Origin: Lepas anatifera
Lineage: Eukaryota; Arthropoda; Thecostraca; Lepadidae
Reading direction: 5' to 3'
DNA length: 64,000 bases
Assembly: GCA_034440635.1 (NCBI GenBank)
Contig: JAOTON010000961.1
Location: 1,116,001 to 1,180,000 of the forward strand
Part shown: positions 23,961 to 36,163 of the stretch, piece by piece
Layout: each line of letters opens with the position of its first letter
How positions within the stretch are numbered: position 1 is the stretch's first letter
The notes under the pieces: generated by a model
What the model saw: only the letters and a program-made list of their open reading frames with translations
Database searches by the model: none
Told to the model about the DNA's origin: nothing
Position numbers and translations under genes: made by a program

Positions 23961-24809
23961 GGAGGCTGTAGCCGTGGGAGTAGACATTGCGATTGGAGGG
24001 AGAATCTGCAGTGTGGATTTCTGGAAAATTTTTGGGTGGCCAAATTTAGAAAAATGTAAAAACCGTAATATCAATCGGAATAGTATAATATTGGCGATAC
24101 CTTAGCCTTTCCAGAAACCTGTTGGAAGTGCACAAAACTAATTGGAGGTCATTAAAAGGAAAAACGGGAAATTTAAAGGACATTTAAACACCCCATCCAC
24201 GCTTTATTCCGGGTACCCGGGCGCCCCAAAACAAATATAAATCCACACCTCTGGAGAGAAGAGTACTATCTGTGCCTGCTTTTGCGCGGGTGAGAAAAAT
24301 ATGGGATGAACTTTCGAAATGTGTTTCTTTCACCGTGGTGGAAAATGATGTAACGCAGTGTTACGCTGAGAAGTGTGATAGGATGCGAGTGCGCTGAATG
24401 TCTGAGCTGGGCTGACATTCAACACACAATGTTAACAACACAATGTCAACCGAGGATTGTTTATCTGCAAACACCGCTATGGGTGCATTCAGAAAAATTA
24501 TTTTAGTCTCTCCCCTCCCACAATAGAGAAGGCAGCATTTAAAAATAATTGGTGTTAAGTCATTTAAAATGAAAGTGAAGAACATTTGTCTCGTATTCAC
24601 CATTGGCAGGTGCTTTTTGTGGACGCCCCACAGAGGTACGGCTCCCCGCTTCCCATCAGCCATTTTGTCCTTTGTTGGCATTTTGAAAGAAGCTTAGAAA
24701 GGCGCTGTACACCAGTGCAGCACGCGACGCGGCGCGACTTCTGGCAGTTCACAGCCGCGGTGACGTGCAGGCGGCCTTGACATCGAGCCAAGGCCATCAG
24801 CGCCGGACG
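23961..24809. other. AT-rich stretch, nothing supported
   Basis: No convincing frame or element ends. A palindromic CCGGGTACCCGG lies near 24209-24222. Confidence 0.4.
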
Positions 24810-24945
24810 AGGTCACGTGCCCGCGCTGTGATTGGGCTGCGCTGACACAATGGCCAATCACGGCTGCTTTCCCTCTCGCTTGCCCTTATCAACACTTCTG
24901 GCCATTGTCCGTCTGTCACTGGGAATCCGGGGAGCTTATAATGAC
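24810..24945 (+). promoter_or_regulatory. Promoter-like cluster: E-box, CCAAT, TATA-like
   Basis: Within 130 bases there is an E-box CACGTG (24814-24819), an inverted CCAAT (ATTGG, 24831-24835) and CCAATCA (24854-24860). A TTATAAT word follows near 24936. Spacing of about 80 bases between CCAAT and TATA-like words fits a plus-strand promoter with a start near 24965. No first exon can be defined downstream, so this remains a motif-based suggestion. Confidence 0.3.
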
Positions 24946-25239
24946 ACCGGAAGTCTCTTATTCGCTTGCTTTGCAGTTTTCCTGAATTCACTTGAGCTTA
25001 TCATAAGGCTGCCTTGATTTTGTTATTCGGAAAACAGTTTTTTGTGAAGAGGATATCGGCAAATGTCCTTCAAAGTGGAAGTCATATGGTTCAGGGTTAG
25101 AAACCGGTTTTCCCGTGATGGTGAAGTTCTCGAACCAGTAATGGCCACTTGTCCGCCATCACAGCATGGCTATCTTGACCCGTTTTCTGATTGCGAAGTA
25201 CGGTCCGGTTCTGACTTCTAAATTATTGTTCCTCAGTCC

Positions 25240-25440
25240 TACTTCATTCCACTCCCTCCCACCTCCGCTCTTCACCAGTACCGGGCGGCTGGCGTGAGTG
25301 CGGTCTTGGCTGCTGAGCCGTCAGCGCGGCGGGGGGGAGGGGGGGTACACAGCGGCTCGGTTACAGCTCCTTCTCAGACAGCGCTGATCTGTTTCTGCTG
25401 AGCTGTCTCTGCACAGCAGCGCTGTGACGGTGAGTCAGCG
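25240..25440 (+). promoter_or_regulatory. GC-rich island with consensus splice donor
   Basis: A pyrimidine-rich then GC-rich segment with a G-run (25329-25347) leads to TGTGACG|GTGAGTCAG, a consensus donor at 25431. This is the usual look of a non-coding first exon in a TATA-less promoter. Together with the CCAAT/E-box cluster 400 bases upstream it might belong to one gene start. No coding sequence is visible. Confidence 0.25.
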
Positions 25441-28138
25441 GGCGGCGGGCTGCGCTGTTCTCTTTGGTATCGGGGCGGTGGGCAGCGGGAACCACCTGGC
25501 AACTCGCCGTTCCCAACCCGCCGTTCCCCGCGGTGTCCCAACCGCGGTGCGTGCCAGCTGCCCCGGGCCTGAGCAGTGTCACGGCAATTCCAGAACCGGC
25601 CAGCCTGCAGTACGCAATCCCTTCTGAACGCCGACTCTGGACTTTGTTGGAGGAGGATGCCATCGAATTAACATGTAATCCAGTGGTGGTATTTCGGCAT
25701 CGGTGTGCTTACCTTGACAGCTTTTTGTCATGAATTGATAGAGTGAGCTGCGTTCCGCCTTCTCAGTGTTCGATATTTCCGTGGCTAAGCGTACGATGCG
25801 GGAAAACCGGTGCTCCAGATAACTAATTATGCCCTGCAGCCGTAACAGCTGGACAATCGCGAGGTTTTTGCTTGTTTTTACCTTCAGTTGCTCCTGACAC
25901 CTTTTGAACGGCCACGAGATACCTATCAGTACCTACTTACCATATCACATGGAGCCTTACTGATATACGTATGTACAATGTTCATATGAATAGGGCATAT
26001 GAATAGGGCATCTTTACGCACCAGTGATAGGTTACTTGGGCGTAAAATGCACAAATGAATTTTATTAGAAGCACCAGTTTGCACTCACGGCTCTAGATTA
26101 AGATATTACATAATTACATCAGTTATCTACTCACAAGGTGCAGATCAGATGTGTGACGCTGCAGGATTGAGATGCCTTCGCTGCATGATGCTGCATCAAC
26201 TTATTCCAAGCACTCGAACCGTCTCCAGAGCGCCGGCGCCGACCACATGCGTACATGATACGAGACAATTTGTTTTGCTGGGTCGGTTACAGAGACCGTA
26301 AGCGGCTGTCAAACTCACGTAGCTACCGACCGGTTTTTGGGCGGCGGGCTGTTGACACAAAGGGGGAGGCATGCGCCCACTCGGGCCGTGGCCCGGCCTA
26401 CGTGCTCTGACCTCTGTCCACTCGGGGCCGTGTTTATTCCAGTTCTGTAGCGTCAGCAACGTGCTGCATTCCCGGTGAACGTCGCCAGGTAGAAAAATGG
26501 GACAGCGCGATCAAGCTGATAGCATTAATCAACTGTTTTGGGTAGTGTGTGAACGGGGAAAGTGTCGGTTGGCGAGAGAATCGTTGGTCCGCAATCACTC
26601 AGTGAATCTGACTTGGACATGGTCACCAAAAACAAACGCCACAGATGGTGCAGGCAGGGGCAAACAACACGGTCACTCACGGAAAGAGGGGAGTTCATAC
26701 AAGTCCTAAAACTCATAAGCCAGCTGGGCACGTGTTCACAGCCTCCGAGGCTGATTTGGAAGGTTCTGCTTCGCCAAACCTCTCCACAGATAGACGAACT
26801 GCTGGTGCGTTTTAGCAAAGGTGTGGCTTTAACAAACGGTTGACTCGTGACCAGGAACTTCACTGATCTGCTCTTTAAGAGGCACAGAGCCGTGCAGTTA
26901 CTCAAGACGATAACGATCATGCGTAAGTTATATCACGTCGCCATGGCTCTGAGCTGGGTCTCTCGTGTTATACCCGAGCTTTTCCAGCCGACTGGACAGC
27001 CGCCGTGGGAGCCCGGGGTGTGGTGGTGGGAGTGTGAGGCTGAATCCTATCACAAGGTCCAGACAGCTGAACGGAAGGACGGCACCTCGGGCGCTGTCGA
27101 AAGGGTGGAGCGTGGGAAAACGCCCTGGTGGTGCCAGGTCGCCCCAGCCGATGTTTTGCTCGGTAATGGCTCCGACGTGCGTGCCATGATAGAGCCAACT
27201 GTTCATTCCTATTTGTATCCATGGGTGAGGCCGGTGTTGTTGCAGTGGTGCATTCTCTCACGTTTGTCTACACGGCCGTGATGTTTTCTTTGGTGATGTT
27301 TTCCATCAGAATTGTGACTGCCATCTCACTCCGTATCTGTCTGGTTGTGTGCGCCGGTCCAGTTCAGACGCTGCGTCCCAGTAACTGCGCACACGAGGAA
27401 GCGGTGTCGCGAACTGTCCGTGACGTCTGACCTTACTCGAAATTGCAGCTTGTGATGGCTGAATGAAAGTGAGAACGTGTGGGCGCCATTCGTCAAGAAA
27501 GGCATGAATGAATGAAGAGCAAATACCCGGACTTGATTGTTCAGAGATCGATAGAAATGGCGAGGAGAGCATTCAGCTGTAGACTATTGAGACTCGTGCG
27601 AGGTTGTGCAATGTTTCTGGCGACCAAAGCATCCCCAGCTGAAAGCGCTCCTTTCTCACGGCGTGATTTAGTTTAAATTGCGGCTGATAGCTCATTCTGT
27701 TTCATGACTGGTACAGCACGTAGTGATTTGCAAGAGCTTTTGTTTTGGTTTGGCGCAGTGCTGCTATTGTGTGCCATTGGAGTCAAGGTTTGCCACTTAC
27801 CCCACCCTAATTTGGGCTTTGTAATGTACGAGGCTCGAAAACGATCATTATCCATAATTGGAGACGCCCGCGGGGCGTTCGTCTGGCTATTATCACCTCT
27901 TCGTGCGTGTTATCACGATAATAAAGTCATCGGGCAACGCACACAACTTTAAAAGGCTGGTATGCACGCTGCTTGAGAAGTGGTTGTATTGCGGAATGAT
28001 GGAGCGCGATTGCGTAACAGAGCCTGATTAAGGATAACGTCTCCCCAGAACTCTGAGAGGGCTGCGGAAGTCGGTTTTTCTAGTGCAATAGTTTTTCGGT
28101 GCGGTGGCAGTTGTTACGACATTGCTATTGCACGAGTT
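25441..28138. other. Stretch with no supported gene
   Basis: GC-rich to about 25620, then mixed. Frames of 90-140 codons at 26525-26920 and 26847-27281 are open on both strands without motifs or good splice borders. A tandem 13-mer (TATGAATAGGGCA, twice) lies near 25984-26010. Confidence 0.4.
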
Positions 28139-29375
28139 ATGGTCATGAAATGTCGGGAAGGTGAGTGCCCGTTCTGGCAGGTACCAGATCAGGTAGGCTC
28201 AGTATTAGATAGTTAATACATACATTCCAGCCTGTGACTTCTGAGATTGGTATGCTAACTTGTGTGCAATGATGTCTTTAAAAAATAGGGCTAGTAATGG
28301 TGCAAGAATATATAACATCGCAAAGGCAATGATTAAACTGATGAATCGGCCGAAGTACGACAAGTTGTCTTGATCGATTTACGAAATAAGATAACTGCTG
28401 CAGAGGCTAGGAAAATATTGTCCAGGACTTTCTCTGATCACTTCCATGTGTGATTACAGGCCTCCAATTTCTAAAAATTGTCTTCGGGAGGATACTCTTG
28501 TAATGGCCAGATGCCCCACTGCCCCAGGTATTGTATTGGCACCCTCCTGAGACTTTGTTCCCTCCACCTGATACAATCTTCTATCCATTACCGGTCAAAT
28601 CCGGTGTTACAAGTGCGGTTTCCGAGACAAGTAAAAAATTCGAACATCCCAGGCTCCTGCAGTTGGCGTGGAGGGGACAGAAAAGAGCTAACCTCATCAA
28701 AGCAGCTATGTTTGCAAGGACAGTTCTTTGCAGCGAAATCTACGACCTGTCAGACGCCCGCATCTCGTATAGTTTGCAGCAACAGTCAACGATGACAAGG
28801 AAGTCCTGTTTACTCTAACGGCGTTCAATATATGACTTAGCTCCTAACAAGATAACACCAAATCATTGTGCGCTAATAAATGTCCCTCGTCACTGCATCA
28901 GCCTATTATACTATCGTGTTTTATCTTGACAAAGCTGTGCCTTGCACGGTATTTCAAAAGAATGTGTGCATTCAAATGAGATCAGTTTCAGTATTGCGTC
29001 TTTGTTGACAAGCATATTGCCGTCTAACGAGGCTGTGATGTTAATGGGCGTTAACAGGGGGTGGGGGGCAAGGGGTCTGCACCCCACTGTTTGTCAAAAA
29101 GCTTCGCACGCCACCACAAATAGAACACACAATAGGCCCTCCACGCAGTACAATACACAGCCACGCAACACGCCGGTCAGCGGAGCTGTCCTTGCCGCGA
29201 ATCCGCACGGAGGCAGGCCGACGTCGGCTTGCATACCGAGGGGCAGCTCTGCTGAACAAGCTGGACATTGGAGAGGACATGCCATTCAGACCCACTTTGA
29301 GAGCCCTTCTATTGGAGAGACAGTTTAGAGAGTCTGACCAACGCTAGTTTTGTTTCTGTCGTTGTGCGCGTTTTT
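28139..29375. other. Stretch with no supported gene
   Basis: At 28139-28160 a start codon leads after seven codons to GGAAG|GTGAGTG, a consensus donor, but there is no promoter context, so I do not call an exon. Frames at 28478-28818 and 28942-29328 lack motifs. Confidence 0.35.
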
Positions 29376-29376
29376 G

Positions 29377-29407
<31 letters not shown>
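29376..29407 (+). repeat. (GT)n microsatellite
   Basis: Sixteen GT units without interruption. Confidence 0.97.
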
Positions 29408-29408
<1 letters not shown>

Positions 29409-30184
29409 TATTATCTTACTTTTACAGTATACTTTTATCCTTAGATTTTATCGTTAGTTTTACCTACTCTGTTTTATCATATGACTTGGAAACGTGAAAA
29501 ACCACCTACTTGTTTGATCAACGCGTGTGGACGCTTCCGAATATATTCTGATACCTTCTGATTCTGATACCTGTCTCAGTTAATTTCTGATCTAGTTTGA
29601 AAGTTGAATTGGGAGGATGATCGAGAGGTGAGAGAGCTCAGATCCTTAATGTTTTCTTAGTTTTTGGATCTAGGTGAGGTATCCTTCTCTCAGAGAGGAG
29701 CCTAAGTTTCATTGACGACCGCCCCCTGCCCTTTTTACTAGTAGCGACGTTTTTAGATATAAGGCATGACTTTTGTGAGGCGCTGTTGAGATGCAGTCCA
29801 CGGATATATTGCGCATTTAAAGGACTCAATTTAAAGAAGCAGAAGAACCAGAAGCACGAGGTTTCACGATGGCATTACAAAATATGTTAGCACTAATTAA
29901 CTAAGAGAATACCAGTCTTGGGCTGGGTCTGTAAATAAATCCAAGCAATCATGTAGTGCAGTCTTTCAAAGTAAGGTTAAGACCCCGTTACTTGCGTAAA
30001 GCTCATTTGGTCTCCAGCCTGGTCCTCGGAAGGATACGTGGTTTTCTGTGGATTACCCAACATTGCCAGGCACACACAATCAGCCTCACCATAGGACTAC
30101 ATATTCTGCCTCGCAGAATCGAAATCTTTTAACGTTGTGGGTTATGAAGCCTTTGAATTTAAGCCTTATAGGTCAAGAAACGAG
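29408..30184. other. AT-rich stretch, nothing supported
   Basis: Only short frames. A local ATACCTTCTGATTCTGATACCTG imperfect duplication lies near 29550. Confidence 0.4.
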
Positions 30185-30920
30185 CTCCCCTTTAACCCGC
30201 ACCCCCGGGGTCCGGCGCCACCTTCGCCCACCGGGGCCATCGATGGCCCCCTCTAACTCCGAAAATATGGGCGTTAGCGCAAATCTGCAAAGTGCAATAA
30301 AAGCACGCGTGAATTCAGTAAGAAATTACTTCGCATGTTTTAGTGCTCAGGTCATGGTTTGACCTCCAGAGGTCAATTAGGTCAGATCGGCTATTTTCAC
30401 TCAAATATGCAATGATTAAGCAAACTGGTCATAACTCTTATGTCATTAGAGCTATTGAGGCCTGGTAAAGTTCATTTGATAGGAAATTGCCAGTACTTTT
30501 CCGCTATGAAGAACGTAAAGACCTCCCGCCGTGTTTATCAGGTACTCTATATGACTGTAGTGTAACTTGCGTTTATGGTGCAGACAAACAGTGTTTTGTT
30601 TCTTTTGTTAATTGGTAATTTTGTAATACTGTTTTTGATCTGTGATTATGACTTAAGTCAATAAATTACTGATATGTAAGTGTTTGGTTTATTTATATTT
30701 TTGTGGTTTTATATATAAGGTTTTCCTTGTTTTCCATGTCGCCTCGTCCTACTGTAATAAATCGATATATTACCTAGGTCTGTGATTTCAATGATCATTT
30801 GAAATGTAGTTTCGTCTAAATTTGTGGTGACCTTGTTGACCTGTCTGGTGACCTACCTGTACCCGTAAATTATTGATATGCGTTGCCTCAACCGCGTTGC
30901 TGCGCCTCTCTTTTCTGTTC
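30185..30920 (+). repeat. AGGTCA-rich DNA, possible third family copy
   Basis: The segment starts with a C-rich part holding the palindrome GGCCATCGATGGCC and then CCCCCTCTAACTCC. This resembles the CCCCCTCTCGAGCTC start of copy A. It contains TGACCT-CCAG-AGGTCA followed by AGGTCA (30359-30383), and GGTGACC, TTGACCT and GGTGACCT words at about 30828-30855. A TGCGTTGCCTCAAC word near 30880 recalls TGTTGCCTCAAC in copy A. The overall alignment is weak by eye, so membership is tentative and the borders approximate. Confidence 0.35.
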
Positions 30921-31375
30921 CGTTAATAAGGGGAATGTGGTATGTACCTGGGCGTAATTCCAGACTGGGGTGGTTTTAGGAGCAATCTGTATTGGAAATA
31001 ATTGATTTCACATTATTTCCGTCTTAGAATGGCTAGATAAGCCTAACATTTGTTTTATTTTTCCTCTGTTAGAAGCGAAAAAGTCTAAATTGGCTTGAAG
31101 TCAAATTGGTAAGACCTCGTAATGTTCCTGTCGTGATAAACCTATTTATTTAGACCATAGGTGAATAGGAGTAAAATAAATTCACTAAAATGCACTCTTG
31201 CTGGGACCAAACAGGATACTGTTTAATATTTTCTATCTTCCTTTATATATTTTGGTATATTTTATCGTTAAAACTAGTAGATGAAGCATTTGTAGTCGCT
31301 AGTACCAAAGTCATGTTTGGCACGTAGATTTTAAAGGCATCCAAGCGAGAAGAATCTGTCCGGACAGCACGCGCA

Positions 31376-31443
31376 GTGGGACTTGAGCCAACACATCACT
31401 TGGCCTAGGACACTTCATGCTACCTAACCCACCGGGAGGGGGG
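31376..31443 (-). repeat. tRNA-like fragment, possible SINE head
   Basis: On the minus strand, GGTGGGTTAGGTAGCATG resembles an A-box region, and GGCTCAAGTCC lies 45 bases later in B-box position. The 3' sequence does not match the SINE body found elsewhere here. It may be the head of another SINE family or a decayed tRNA pseudogene. Confidence 0.3.
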
Positions 31444-31498
31444 CTCGAAAGGAAATTAATTTGTACCTTTGTCCGCGGACGGTAAGTTCTAGGAGAGA

Positions 31499-31588
31499 TT
31501 TAAAATGCACCTTGGAGCTTATCAGCATGCTCTATCACATGGCTATCTCGGTTCAAATCCCATTATGAAGGTGCCGTATTCCCTTTGA
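31499..31588. mobile_element. Short relic of the TTAA inverted-repeat element
   Basis: The right part, CTATCTCGGTTCAAATCCCA then TTATGAAGGTGCCGTATTCC, aligns with the right end of the element at 32721-33033. The left part, TTTAAAATGCACCTTGG, resembles that element's left end with loss of GGGAATGTGG. The inner words GCACCTT and AAGGTGC are perfect complements. With GGTTCAAATCC near the right the copy can be drawn as a tRNA-like fold, but homology to the inverted-repeat element explains it better. Confidence 0.6.
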
Positions 31589-32720
31589 GTTTGCTTGTCG
31601 AAAGAAGTAAAAAACTGGACTTTTTGTTTAGTGGTGATGCATGGTTCTTTACGATGTCATGGCCTCCAGCCAATATCGTACGATGAATGCTCTTGTAATG
31701 GAGATAGAGATAAATCGTGTACTGTCGTTCCGACGCGATCTATCAGGAGAGTGGATAAGTTTGACCTCAGCCAGCAAATGAACAGCGCGTCATTCCGCTG
31801 TGAATGGAAACGCCGCGTGTACACAGCCTTGGGGATATACGGGCTGGTGGGATAAAGTGAACGGCAGCAATAAACCTTAATCGACGCAGATATAACCAAT
31901 AGCCGCGAGGTGAATGAGGATAGCGTTCACGGTTGACGTCAGTGCACTCGTGTTTTCATGTCAAATGATGGAATTATTATTTCCAGTATTATTTTTCAGT
32001 GGTCATTTTACTGACATTGCTCTCATTCGAATTGCTTACTCATCTTTCAAAACAAATAGAACTTCTGTTCTGGAGACAATAGTTCTGAGACGGTACTGAC
32101 ATGTTTCTTACTCTTTCCACGAATGCTTTTGCGATGAGTTTGCAGAAATGCTTAAAACATGAATGCGCCGTTTGGAGTTCGCTCAAAGTTGTCCCTCAGC
32201 ACCATCGATGCACACCTCCTCAAACGAGCGGCTGAGGGGCGGGTGGGGGACGGGGCGGGGGCGGGGGCGGGCCTCGGGAGGGCGTGGCGGGCCGCGTGAC
32301 ACCGCCGTGACTCGGCGTGACGAGGGCGTGGGACGGCCGTGACGGCGGTGACGCTGTGCACCGTTTTGGCGCGCTCCAGTGGCGGGAGCGGACACCGGCT
32401 GCCGGGGCAGCGGCGACCGAGTGTCGTAACCCAGGCAGCGCCGGAGGCTCGTAAGGTTGAATTTGTGTAGGAAAAGATGAAGTAACACACGCGTGGCAGA
32501 TGTCGCAGAATGCGCTTGATCAACTAGCTGATTGTGTGCATGGCCTGCTTACGAAATGAGTCAGTACCGTCTCAGAACTATTCTGTCTTCAGAACATAAC
32601 TTATATTTGTTTTGAAAGCATTCCCGGAAATCATGTCAACTAGTTCTACCGTTTCCGGTAGATGTGCCCCGGAGTTCTCCAGCCTTAGCGAGAGACAAAT
32701 ACTGGTCGTAAACGTAACCT
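31589..32720. other. Stretch with a GC-rich island, no supported gene
   Basis: A CpG-rich island spans about 32210-32450, with GGGGCGGGG-type GC boxes near 32230-32270. Minus-strand frames of 100-123 codons cross it without motifs. The GC boxes suggest a promoter, on either strand, with no exon identified. Confidence 0.35.
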
Positions 32721-33033
32721 TTAAAGGGAATGTGGCACCTTGGTCAAATCCTGGAGTTTAGTGAAATTAGGCCTACTTTTAGCCAAAAATAATGAAATCA
32801 CTCATGATTTCTCTGAAAAATGTTCAATAAGCTCAATATTTTGTTTTTAAAAATACTCCTCTAGGAAAATAAATAAATATCTGCCTGTGGATGATGTCAT
32901 GATCTGGCAACCACTACCATACGTGAAATGCTTCAAGGGCTTCGATTGGCTGATGCTCACGGTTTTCCGACTTGGTTTACAACTTGACTATCTCGCTTAA
33001 AATCACGTTATGAAGGTGCCACATTCCCTTTAA
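32721..33033. mobile_element. TTAA-flanked MITE with perfect 17-bp inverted repeats
   Basis: TTAA (32721-32724) precedes AGGGAATGTGGCACCTT (32725-32741). The exact complement AAGGTGCCACATTCCCT (33013-33029) is followed by TTAA (33030-33033). TTAA duplication with short perfect inverted repeats is the hallmark of piggyBac-type insertion. The 305-bp interior is AT-rich and encodes no transposase. Perfect termini suggest a relatively young copy. Assignment to piggyBac is by target site only; a TA-duplicating element with longer repeats is the alternative reading. Confidence 0.85.
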
Positions 33034-36000
33034 GAGCCTGTCGTATGAAGACATTTATTTCGGCAGACATGCGTCTCGTAGGTTTCGACCATTTTAACAA
33101 ACACCTGGTTTTCTTCGGTGAGCGTGCAAATAAATCAATGTTTGTGTATGTCAGAATAGATATAAGTAATGCTTCTGATTAGCCGGCTGGGAAATCAGTA
33201 GGCCCCGCGATCAATGGTTGGTGCGCCATGCTAAGAGGTAAGGCAATTCTGCAGTAGGTCCTTCGCTGCTCAAAAACATATGGCAGTGCCTAAAAAGTGC
33301 GTTGCAATTCAGAAGTTGTGCTGTTTCATATATGTAGGCAAATTAGGCTCGATTTTTAGTTCCATAAAGGCTATCAAATTCGCTATAGTTGTTTTTGTTT
33401 GCAGTGGCCGGATTCATTCGAGGAAGTGGGAGGGATCTTGATCAGTAATGAAAATAACGATAAAAACTTTGAAACGGTAGACCTAAAACGAGACAGATAA
33501 CTCGAAATAATTTGTCTATACAGTGCGTGCCTGTCAATAGTTCCATTAGAGCTGATAGGACTCAGTTACGGTGATTGTGCCTCCCAGCCTTGGCTCGGTG
33601 CAGTTCGGCGCAGTGTCATCAGTATTGACCGTCTGGCGTACCCCTCCCCTCCCCCGCTGCCCCAGCGAGGTCCAGGGGATTGTTGCCAGGGCCGGGCGAA
33701 GGCCGGTGCTCTCTCATACTGGCACGGGATGAAGGTGAGGTCCTGGACTGGATTTACATTCTGAATTTTAAATGCACTACCGCATCGCGTGATTCGAATG
33801 TTCTCCTAGATGAGCTTAGGTTCAGGCTAGTGATAGGATATTCTGGGCGAACTCCCGCACAGAACACAGAATTTTGGAGTTAGACACAAAGTACAGATGG
33901 CTTTCGGTATACAACGTAAACTGGAAAGTAATTCAGCTTGAAGTTTTTCGAGCCGTTGAAAGTTTTCAAAGTTGTTTTTAAATGGTATTTCCATTATTGG
34001 TAACACATAAAAACGCGTCATTTTTTATGTGTAGCGATAATGGATAAGAGGGCAGAATTATGACTTGATGAATGATGTAGGACACCCTACTTTAAGGGAC
34101 CAATTATTAACAGTATGTGTATGTTTGAGTCAGTAAACCATATGAACTATGATCATGCAAAGAGAAGCCCTGATGATGCAGGATCCTGATGTTGCATTTC
34201 GCAGCGAATAAGCTGGTAAATGCATAATTTGTGGATTATACGGAATAATCTCAATAATCCCATCATCAGATTGCTTTATTGCACTGGATGGCTGCCCACG
34301 AGAGAACTCTGGACTGATGCTGAAACTGACACCTTTTTGGTGGTATTTTTCTTTCGTCAGTGTCAATGTATTCAGACATAGCAACAACCTTTCGGCTTGG
34401 TTTTAAAGGGTCGTTATGTGGTTCCTGCTCCACTTAGGCAAATAATCATATTCCAGTACAAAAAATTAAACGAATCGCGACTAGCAATGTGCTCCATGTA
34501 GCTATATCTATTCAGCTTCCATTCCTGTTACCTGGCAATGCGCTAGCAATGACTGATGCTTCTATATTATGACCGTTGCAGTGCAATGACCGAAGTGTCC
34601 GTTATAGCGTAACCACGTAGCACTGAGCCTCGCCAGTCTTCCTGTCATCTGTTTTTATTCGGGAATTTAGCGTTCCACCTGGCCCATTGTCAGGTGTGGA
34701 TTTTTCAGTCCGGGTGGATTTGCGGGCAGTAGAGTGGGGTTGAGTGACCTGCGATGTGGGAATCTGGCTACGACCCACTACAGAAAAGGCCCTGCGCCGT
34801 GGGTCGGGTCTGGCCGGGTCAGGGCACCAGAATCTCGCAAATGAGGCCTTTTGGATGGACAGTGCAGGCGGAATCGCTAAATCTGGTTATTGGACAGGTT
34901 CGGCTTCGGAAATGAGCACAACAGTGGACTCGAGATTTGGATCAGAAGAGGACTTTTCGATCATCAGCTTATCTGCCGCGCAAATTCAGGCGCCAAACGC
35001 TTTTAAAATGGAACTCTGAGATGTAACGGGTGCGTTTTACGCCATTCCTGCCTACGGACAACTTACATCACAGATTACTTGTTTCTCTGGTAATCCCAGG
35101 ATCAGAACCACATGTGAAGTGACCTCAACTTCTCCCTTCCAGATTTAACGATGGTAGGCTACATTCTTTCAGTCCCTAACATTCGCCAGACTTAATTTAT
35201 CATGCGGGGCACTGAAATCTAGACCAAAAATAAATACGTCTAGACAGATTGAAGCTAAAACAGTAAAAAGTCTTGGATGAAATACAGAAAGCAGAGAAAC
35301 ACTTCTATCTCTCTAGGTAGGGAGAACAATTTACGGCCACCCTTTACCACTACTTGATCTCTGTCAATCATGATTCACAGCGTCTAATCCTGTTTTGGAT
35401 CTGTATTGATGAGAATCGGTTAAAAGCGTGAAAAGAGACTATGAACTAGTTTTAAACATTGACTATTACATGATCTGTTTCATGAACTATTTTAATCTGG
35501 ATTGATCGAGGAATCTAGATTCATCGCTCAGTATGAATTGAATTCATGATATGGAAACGGGATCTAGCCAATTTCCTATTGCTTCTTTCTCAGAGCCATG
35601 ATATGGCATCCTCAAACTGGTATGCTAGATCCAGTGAGGAAATAACCAAACACGTCGCTTAATGAATGTAAATAATGACTGCACGGTTCATAAGCAAAGA
35701 GAACAATATAGACTTGAGTCACACAATGGCTGCATAAGCCATCAGCCATCTCATAGAGTCACTGGCAACCCAATCAGTGTGCGCTGGCTTCAAATGACGG
35801 CGAGACCATGGGAATGGGGAACATGTCGACTCGATCATTACGGGTCATCTCATCAATGTTAGCACATAAAAGAGAGCTATGTGGAAAACCTTGGAGGGAA
35901 GGCGCGCAGCCAGGCACTCTCATATACCAGCTGAAATCTGAAATTGGACCGAAGACCTGAACTCGGAAAGGCAGAAAAAATCGGCCCGACGTTCAGGGTC

Positions 36001-36137
36001 GGAGCGTTTTCGTTAATGAGTGGGGGGCCGCGGGTGCTGGCTGGACCGCGAATGATAACCCTTAGCTGTTGGAAAAGTGCGCACCAGGGAACTGAGGAGC
36101 GTCGGAAGAAGCGAAGCTCATATAGAACACGTTGAAC
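33034..36137. other. Stretch with no supported gene
   Basis: Mostly AT-rich. A 91-codon plus-strand frame at 34744-35019 is Ser/Gly/Ala-rich and ends in TGA, without splice context. Frames at 35662-36135 are similarly unsupported. No repeat ends recognised. Confidence 0.4.
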
Positions 36138-36163
36138 GTTTCAGTCGTCTAGACGACTGAAAC
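36138..36163. repeat. Perfect 26-bp palindrome
   Basis: The half GTTTCAGTCGTCT is followed directly by its complement, with no loop. Such a perfect, loopless palindrome is unlikely by chance. It could be a joined pair of transposon ends or a dimeric protein-binding site. No larger element borders were seen. Confidence 0.85.

Noticed and set aside
26525..26920. Frames of 94-131 codons on both strands
   Set aside because: The plus frame looked somewhat protein-like, but it starts after a stop without an acceptor and ends without a donor.
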